Of a stretch of 64,000 nt of DNA, positions 57,074 through 64,000 are shown in pieces (positions within the stretch are counted from its first letter, which is position 1; every line of letters starts with the position of its first letter). The DNA is taken from positions 30,566,001 through 30,630,000 of the forward strand of contig NC_065877.1 of NCBI RefSeq assembly GCF_933775445.1, read 5' to 3'. Source of the stretch: Argentina anserina (Eukaryota; Streptophyta; Magnoliopsida; Rosales; Rosaceae). Made by a program: the position numbers and the translations under genes. The notes beneath the pieces were generated by a model. That model saw nothing but the letters and a program-made list of their open reading frames with translations, was not told the DNA's origin and ran no database searches.

Positions 57074-58045
57074 AGAGAGAGCCCTCGGTATCGAATAACG
57101 ACAATGAACAATATGAACCATGAAGAACATAGCAATCGAGAAATTGGAATTGTCAAATCTTGATCAAATCTATAAAACCAATTATATAGACTTGTAGATC
57201 ATGAAGAAGAGATGAAGATTGATACCAAATGTAGTCCAATCGGTGGTCAGAGACGCATGAAAACGCTGCAACTCGCCAGAAGGGGACTTGGAACAGTCGC
57301 CCCTTCTCTCCCTCGATTCTCTCTCCTTTGTTGCAAATAGGAAGACGATGACAACGAGGTGGCGATCATGACAAAGTCGGTGCGCTGGCTGGAGCTGTTC
57401 TGACGGCGGTGGAATGACGACGACGGTCAAGCAGTGTTTTGGAGTCGGGGAAGAGCTCGATATGCTTTCCTTTTTTTTCTCTCTCTTTTCCTCGATATAT
57501 AAAATCAGCCTAAAACAATTAGAATCAATGGCTCAGATTGCACTGTAACAATTCATGATTTTCCAAGTATTTTTTTTATATTTATGAACTTTAGAAAATC
57601 ATATAAAATAACTTGGGAACTCATAAAATTCCCAAATATTCTTAGACGTACTCATTGTAACGCATATGACTTTTAATTCACGAGAGTCACTTATCTGAAA
57701 AATATTCTCAAACATTTAATTTAATTAATCACTGAGATCGTAAAATAGTCACTAATGATCTTAAGTTAGCTCATTAATATTTCCGGAGGCTCACATTGAA
57801 CCTCTTATATAATATTTAATTTTCTCTTTCTCTTTTACTATTTTACTATTTTAACCCTCCAATATATATTATTTTAATGAATCATTTTCTCAAATATAGA
57901 TATTTTTTACAGATCCATTTTTTAGTGAAGTTGTGGACACTAAAAAAGACTTATAATTAGTAGTGGAGATTCCGATGAATATAAATACATACACTTGGAA
58001 TTAAAGAAAAAACATGCAACAACCAACTTTATATTCAAGTGTTGT
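57074..58045. other. Repeat-like region with a possible minus-strand promoter
   Basis: It contains a GC-rich patch (57230-57430) downstream of a minus-strand TTTATATATCGAGG at about 57494-57507. This resembles the TATA/leader layout of the LTR family, so it may be another LTR fragment. No gene is supported. Confidence 0.35.
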
Positions 58046-58300
58046 ATCTCACTGGTCATCAGTGAAGATCTTCACGCAATATTGTGGAACTATGCGTAAG
58101 AATAAATTCACATCTTAAATCAATGTCAGGCGAACTTGTTTTTATCAAATTTAAATCTTATATACATCACTTGATTTTATCATTAGTGAATATCTTCACG
58201 CAAAATTGTGGAGCTAACATAAGAATAAACTCGCATCTTAGAGAGAAAACGATTATCAAATTTAAATCTCACGTATATCACTTGTTTTTACTTTTGCGTA
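58046..58300 (+). repeat. Two diverged tandem copies of a 124-bp unit
   Basis: GTGAAGATCTTCACGCAATA at 58062 returns as GTGAATATCTTCACGCAAAA at 58186. TAAGAATAAA(T/C)TC(A/G)CATCTTA and ATCAAATTTAAATCT are also shared. Confidence 0.75.
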
Positions 58301-58677
58301 CTCATGAATGATATTTTTATGGATGCTTTGAATATTTCTAACCATGGTTTTTAAAGTATTAATCATTCGAATTAGCTATCAATCTGTCATGCACGATCCA
58401 ACTATAGACCTCGAAATAGACCTCAAAATAGCGCCTAGGCGGGATAGGCGAGATTTTGAAAAACAATACAAAATTTAAACCTTAATAAGTCGCAGATAAA
58501 TACGACATTTTGAAAAGAAAAAAAAGAAAATCAAAGAAAATTTCCCTCCACTCTCTGTCTCTCTGTCTCTCCTTCTCCTGCTCCAGTCTGACAGTCACTG
58601 CTTGGTGCTCAAATCCCAAATTGCAAACCCTAAATCGCCCAACCTCTCTCTCTCTCTCTCTCTCTCCCCCATTTCCG

Positions 58678-61600
58678 ATGGCCTCCAAGATCCCCGACGA
58701 GCCTTGCACCTCCGAGACCGACCCGGAGACACTCGCGATGCGAATTAAGAGGAAGCGCTCCCGGCGCGTGAGCTTCGCCGACACCGAGATCACTTCCGTC
58801 CACATATTCAAACGCGACGACGACGAGGAGTCCGACAACGCTCCCGACTCCGAATCCCAGTCTAGCTCCATAACCGGCTCCGCTGAGCCGGAGAAGGGCG
58901 GCGCGGTAGGGTTTTTCAAGGACGTCGGCGGCGAAAGCGACGATTTCAAGTCCGATGAAGAGGACGACGACGACGGGAGTAAGTTGTCGTTTCTGAGACC
59001 GATTGGTTCGCCTTCTCCGATGAGTAGTGCTCCTGGCTCTGCTTCCTCCAACATTGGTAACGCTATTTTTTCTTGTTTTCTTTTTTAATTTAATAAGTTA
59101 TTAGTTTATTGTGCATTGTGCTTCGGTTTGCTCTAATAAGGATATGCCTGTGAATTGAATTATTGATTGGCTTGTTGTTGATCAATGTGGGGATTTCATT
59201 GGCATATGTTGTTTAGGAGATGAAACTTCTGAAGTATGTTAGTTATGCTAACACATCTGATTTATATTCACAAAGTTCTATTGTAATATTGAGTTTTCAG
59301 TGATCAAAGGAAGGAAATTGTAGCATTTTGTTGTTTACAGGTGTTTGTATGGTTATATTGTTGTTAGCAGTGCTTAGTTTTTTTTGGTTATCTCAGTATC
59401 TGGTGTTGGTCGTGTGTTCTTTTTGCAGAAGATGATTTCTTTGGTCCTGTATCGTCGGATTTCATTAGACCTGGACTCTGTGATTCTGCCGCATCAGATG
59501 ACTTTCATGAAACTACTATGGACACTACTGCATTTTCATTGCATTACCGTAGTATTGCAAGGTCAGAATCTGGAGCATTGAAGACTCCGACGTCTTTTCG
59601 CCTTCCCTTTGAAGAGCAGACACCGACCCAAAGTCCCAGTGATTCAGGAAGCCTTATGTCTCTAGAGAAACCAAAGAATCTAACTCCTCGATCTTTGGTA
59701 TCTGTTGATAAGGCAAGAGGCGAGGAAGATTCAAATGATATGAGTATTATAGAAGAAAACCCACATAAGTATGATTATGGAAAATTATCTGCCACATTAG
59801 ATGCAATTCTGGCAGAAGGTAGCAAGGATCTCCATGACTCTGTTCCGGCCTCTATTAGTATAATGCCATCTAAGGGTCCTGAGGTTGCTGTAGTGGAAAA
59901 TAGTGGAATCGCCCACATGGATCTAAGAAATGGCAGGAGTACTGAAATGGGTAATATTAGCAGTCATGAAATGTCCACTGACCCAGAATCGACTTCTCAT
60001 ATTAAATTAGGTGAAACAAATGGTCTGATTGCTTCTGATGTCTCGTCTAACAGAAGTTATCATCCATCTGCTGCTGACTCCATTGACGACCAAATCCAGA
60101 CTCCAAATCAGTTAATCAAGGTGAGAAGGTCTCTTTTTTATTAAGATATGATATGATGTTGTTATTTCTGATAGTATGATGTTATTTAACATGTCTACTT
60201 GCTGGAACTAGGATAGTGCTTGGTGTTGTTAGTGGAAAGAAAGTTTCATGCCTCAATGTTATTGGTTCTTGTGCATTTGGTTTATATACCTAAAGAATTG
60301 AGCTCTCCAAGTGGTTTAAACGGAATATGATTGTAGCTCATGTGAACTGTTTCCATTTTATTGTTGCTGTTCTTGTTTATTGAAAATGATTGACTGTTCT
60401 GTTGCTGTTATAAACATATGCTTAAAAATTTTGTGTATGGTTTATCTGGGACATGTTGGGGCTGTAATAATATCTGTTTATTATGCCAGAATGAATACAT
60501 TGTTGTAGAGGTTGATGAAATTTGGCTGGTTTGATGGTAACATTACCCTTTTATAAATCAGAGTTATTTTTTTTGAAAGGATAAATCAGAGCTATGAAGG
60601 AAAGAATTCAACCAAATTCTGAAATTTTATACTTTCAGCTATAATTATGTTTGCCACATATTTTTCTATTAGTGTAGTATAATCACTATTTGATGTTTCA
60701 CTATCAAAACAGTCTGCATCCCTTTATTTTTTCTTCATTTTCGGTTCTAAAAAATGTAAAGAATTTCTGGTTCTATAGTTACTATAAAATTCCTTTTTTT
60801 TTTTGCTTAAAATCAGAAAAAGATTTCCTTTTTATTGTACAGTACAAGACTTTTAAATCTCATGGATAGTTGAATATTCAGTCTATCACACTCACCTCTT
60901 CTACAAAAAAACCAATAAATACACTATGAAGTGCTGTAAGATATTCATGTTTCTTTATGGGTGACTGAGGCACATATTTGTGTGCATTTTCTACTGTTTT
61001 TATTTGTAGATCAGTAACGAACTCACTGAAGATAAATTTCAAAAGGGTGTCAAAAGTTTGGAGGTACCTGCTGTGAATGGCGACCTCCTTGCAAATCTCA
61101 ATAGCACAGCAACTAAATCTCTTCAGTTTGATGCGTTTCTGCTGCATAATCCTGTTTCTCAACATTCAGACCCGGGATTGGGAAAAGAAAATTCTCCTAT
61201 GGTCAGAAGATATGCTTCTGATATCGATCCTCATTCTGATAAGGAGGGGTCCATATTAATGTTATCTGCTAGAGAGCATCAGTCAATTATCAATACTCCC
61301 AAGTTAGCAAGACATTCAGGGACAAAGACTCCATCCTCAAAACATGAAGAGTGGTATCCATCAATTCAGAAAAGTATTTCCCGTTTTAGAATTCCAGACC
61401 CTTCTCCGCGTGCTTCTAGTCTCAAAGATAACATCGAGAAATTAAAATGTAGATTGTCAAGTTACCCATCCCCAAATGCTCCTTTAAGTACTGTTTTGGC
61501 TGGCATTAGCAAAGATCTCCAATGTGATTTTAACAAATCTCCTACTTTTTTGGAGAAGCAAGCAGGTGATCTGGAGAAGAGAGGACATATGAGCTTGGTT

Positions 61601-64000
61601 AACACAGGTACAAATGTCAATGGGAACCCAGTTAAAATTAATATGTTGGGGAAGGATGAAAACTCCTCCGACACTGCAAACAAAGCATCTGTGCGTGACT
61701 TGTTCACGGACACTCTTTTAAAGGATAAATTAGATAGACCAGTTGAAGAAGTGACTCCACTGTCTCAGTTGTCAGTATCTGGAAGTAAAAGGACTCAGCA
61801 TCTCTTGATCTCAGATAATACCGTAAAAGGAACAAAGGTTTCTTCTGATACTGATTGCATTTTAGCAGATGAGCGAGAAGAGATTCTTCCCCATGTGCAA
61901 CTTCAATCAGAAAATAACTTCCAGACTCCTTTAAGTGGTGCAGGCATGCTGAACATTCAATTGCAAAGTCCAGATAAAAGATTTCAACCTGGACCAGAAC
62001 CCCAGACAAAACCTTATGTTCGCAGAAGTATGACTGGACTGTCCCTTCAGGTTAGTTGTTGTTTTTTGTTCTTCTATTTCCTATCTCAAACACATAGAGC
62101 TTGCACCTATATATGTGCCAAGAATCTGCTTGAGGCTGTCAATGGGCTGATCCAAATTAGTATTCTATACACATTCTGGCCTCTGTAGGCTGGGTGGTAG
62201 GTTGAAGTTTATTCTACTCTGACAGTGGCTTTTTACAGTTCTGCATGCATCATATAGCTGCTGTTACATGCAATGTTGCTTTTTCAATTGTTATTAAATT
62301 GGGACACCTCATAATGTGACATTCTGTTTGGTAATGATCAACTCAGAGTCCTAAAGACTTAGCTTTGAACAACTCCATGGAAGGGCCATCTCAGAGTCCA
62401 CCCAGGAAAAAGCAAAGTTCAAGTCCTCCCTTGAGAAATACCCATCAGAGTCCCATCAGGAAAGAGTCAAGCCAGAGTCCCTACAAGAAAGACACAGCTA
62501 CGAGTCCTTCCAGGAAAAAGCCTAGTGGGAGTCCTGGGAAAGAGCCAATTGGTGACAGTGTTAAAGAGCCAAATCATAGTCTCTTTTCGAAGGAGCTAAC
62601 ACTGAGCCCCTTCAGGCCATCTTATGCAGAACACTTTGATAGCAGGCGACCAGTTGAGAAAGACATGGTATCATCAGAGTTACATCTAATCAATCATCCT
62701 AATGAGGATTGTTATCAGGGACTTATTTCACAGAGTCCTCTTACCAAACAAGATGCAGAGAATTCTTTTGGACGTAAACGAAGAAACCTAGAAATAAACA
62801 GCGAGGCTGAAGCCTGTACAGATAAGGTCCCCAGCAGCCAGAGAAGTTTCAAAGTTCATAGAAGTGAGAACTATGATCCCCAGTTAATGTTGGGTAGTTC
62901 AACTGCACTTCACAATGACAGAGGGAAGTATCGTGGTGAATCGGGTGATATGATACGGCAGAGCTGGACTGATGTGTGTACCTTTTTTTTTTTGTACCAT
63001 CAGTCTTCTTGAGTAGATACCATATATATATATATTTATATATATTTGACCTGATAGTTCTTGCAGATTCTAGTCAAATTCTCAGGAGATTCAGAACAAT
63101 TGCTTTCTCCATTGACAAGCAACCTAAATTTAAAAGCGGTATGTTCCATTTTCTATTATATCCTCCCAATGAAAAATCAAACTGCGTTAGCTGATCATCA
63201 TATACTCAAATTTATTGTCTCTATATTTTCTTGTACTTACATTACTGTTAATCTTTATCATGTAGATTGGGGTGCTGGAAGATATATTGATACATCTAGG
63301 GAAGGCTAAAAAGTATGAGATGCTTTATGCTGAAATCCAATCTCAGGTCTGCTTAAATTTATTGTTAATTGCATTTTTGAGGTTCTGTTATAAGCATGGA
63401 GCACAATTATATCTTATAACACGCGTAAAACAGCGACACTTCATTTGTCTCTAAGACTGGTGTTTGTGTACAGAAGGTCAACTGCATCAGTGCTGCGCAT
63501 AAAAGGTGGTGTCTCTTATCCCTAATTGTTCCAAAATCTGTAACTTTGGCTTTAACCTATCCAGGAATCTGGGTTAATCATAAAAAGCAATGGCGATTAA
63601 ACTTTGCAGGGTAGCTGAAGCAAGGTTGCTTCTTTATAAATTAGCTTATGAAAAGGCTAAGTTGCAGTTAATGCGGTTGAAGCGCCAGAAATTACAGGCA
63701 ATTTTGTTTTCTGACCCTTCTGATTCTCTAATTATGCATGCAGTTTGTCACCATCCCTAATATTTCTGTTTGACTGCAGAGTACGGCACAGCTCTTACGC
63801 TCTGCAGTTCAGGACTCTAATATGCTGAAGTTGAACTTCACCCAGTGTCAGTCTGAAGCTGGTAAACAAGAGACTCTTGTTGACGAGAGACGGTCATGTT
63901 TAGTTAATCATGTTGGAGAGGTAACCATTACTCTTAAGATTGGGAGCTCTTTTTCATAAAAAATGGCCTAAATAGTTGTTCCAGACTTCATCTATGTAAT
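58678..64000 (+). CDS. KNL1: KNL1-like kinetochore scaffold protein, 5' part (continues past the window)
   Basis: Nine exons are visible (58678-59056, 59429-60120, 61010-62050, 62347-62973, 63067-63138, 63266-63346, 63474-63505, 63610-63697, 63780-63920), coding 1,051 residues so far, all in phase. RRVSF at residues 29-33 is the PP1-docking motif. MDTTAFSLHYRS at 157-168 is the plant MELT-like motif region. Exon 4 (from residue 705) carries a run of SP-(K/R) repeats such as SQSPPRKK, HQSPIRKE, SQSPYKKD and ATSPSRKK. Exons 6-9 begin an Arg/Lys/Leu-rich coiled coil that leads into the Spc7 domain expected beyond the window. It should recruit checkpoint proteins and link centromeric chromatin to microtubules. 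Intron 8 uses a GC donor (CAG|GCAATT), because GT alternatives hit stops. Confidence 0.87.
62347..62560 (+). repeat. KNL1: Coding repeat: SP-basic motifs in KNL1 exon 4
   Basis: AGTCC(A/C/T) codon pairs (Ser-Pro) followed by AGGAAA/AAGAAA-type basic codons recur about every 30 bp, at least six times. This looks like an internally expanded, probably CDK-phosphorylated stretch. Confidence 0.7.

Noticed and set aside
58482..59054. Minus-strand 190-residue open frame
   Set aside because: Antisense shadow of KNL1 exon 1; the plus frame carries the RVSF motif and a proper splice donor.

Overview
This is a window of a plant (eudicot) nuclear genome. The evidence is intron-rich genes with GT-AG borders, TATAAATA-type promoters, plant-only gene families (subtilase, CYP724-type P450, exostosin GT47, HIPP-like, plant KNL1, MIR160) and a dense set of LTR, LINE, hAT, CACTA and MITE elements. 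The style of the genes and repeats suggests Rosaceae, but that is a low-confidence guess. All exon models were joined by hand from splice signals, reading phase and family resemblance.

Layout. 1-1.8 kb: mostly non-coding, with one possible terminal exon. 1.8-5.06 kb (minus): a ten-exon membrane protein of the At3g27390 type. It is head-to-head, across a 530-bp promoter rich in G-box/ABRE motifs, with the first of two tandemly duplicated three-exon genes of the DUF2431/BMT5-like methyltransferase family (5.6-7.45 and 8.5-10.5 kb, plus). 11.7-13.4 kb: an exostosin-type GT47 glycosyltransferase. 13.4-17.7 kb: a decayed copia-like LTR element with both LTRs. 20.2-20.9 kb: a small HMA-domain protein with a CaaX end. 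About 21.47-21.61 kb (minus): a MIR160 precursor hairpin. 22.9-26.8 kb: a broken LINE reverse transcriptase split by a 2.6-kb hAT-like element. 27.7-28.3 kb: a small hAT-like element. 30.8-36.2 kb (plus): an 11-exon subtilase. 36.7-39.8 kb (minus): a nine-exon P450 of CYP724 type, convergent with the subtilase. 41.9-43.2 kb: a retroposon-like block ending in a poly(A)-like tract. 45.85-46.34 kb: an Emigrant/pogo-type MITE. 46.8-47.96 kb (minus): a truncated CAD1-like pseudogene. 48.06-51.45 kb: a MITE split by a 2,989-bp solo LTR with an exact 5-bp target-site duplication. 51.7-52.4 kb: a complete TRIM element. 53.4-57.1 kb: a CACTA end, a Tat-like LTR, a stray 5' exon resembling HUA2-like genes and a truncated LTR copy. 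58.7 kb to the window end (plus): the 5' two-thirds or so of a KNL1-like kinetochore gene.

The genes do not form one pathway. Two have possible hormone links: MIR160 (auxin response, through ARF10/16/17-type targets) and the CYP724-type P450 (brassinosteroid C-22 hydroxylation). Most sequence between genes is transposon-derived. The best-supported structures that an ORF-based annotation would miss are the MIR160 hairpin, the nested solo LTR, the TRIM element, the hAT-in-LINE nest and the CAD1 relic.
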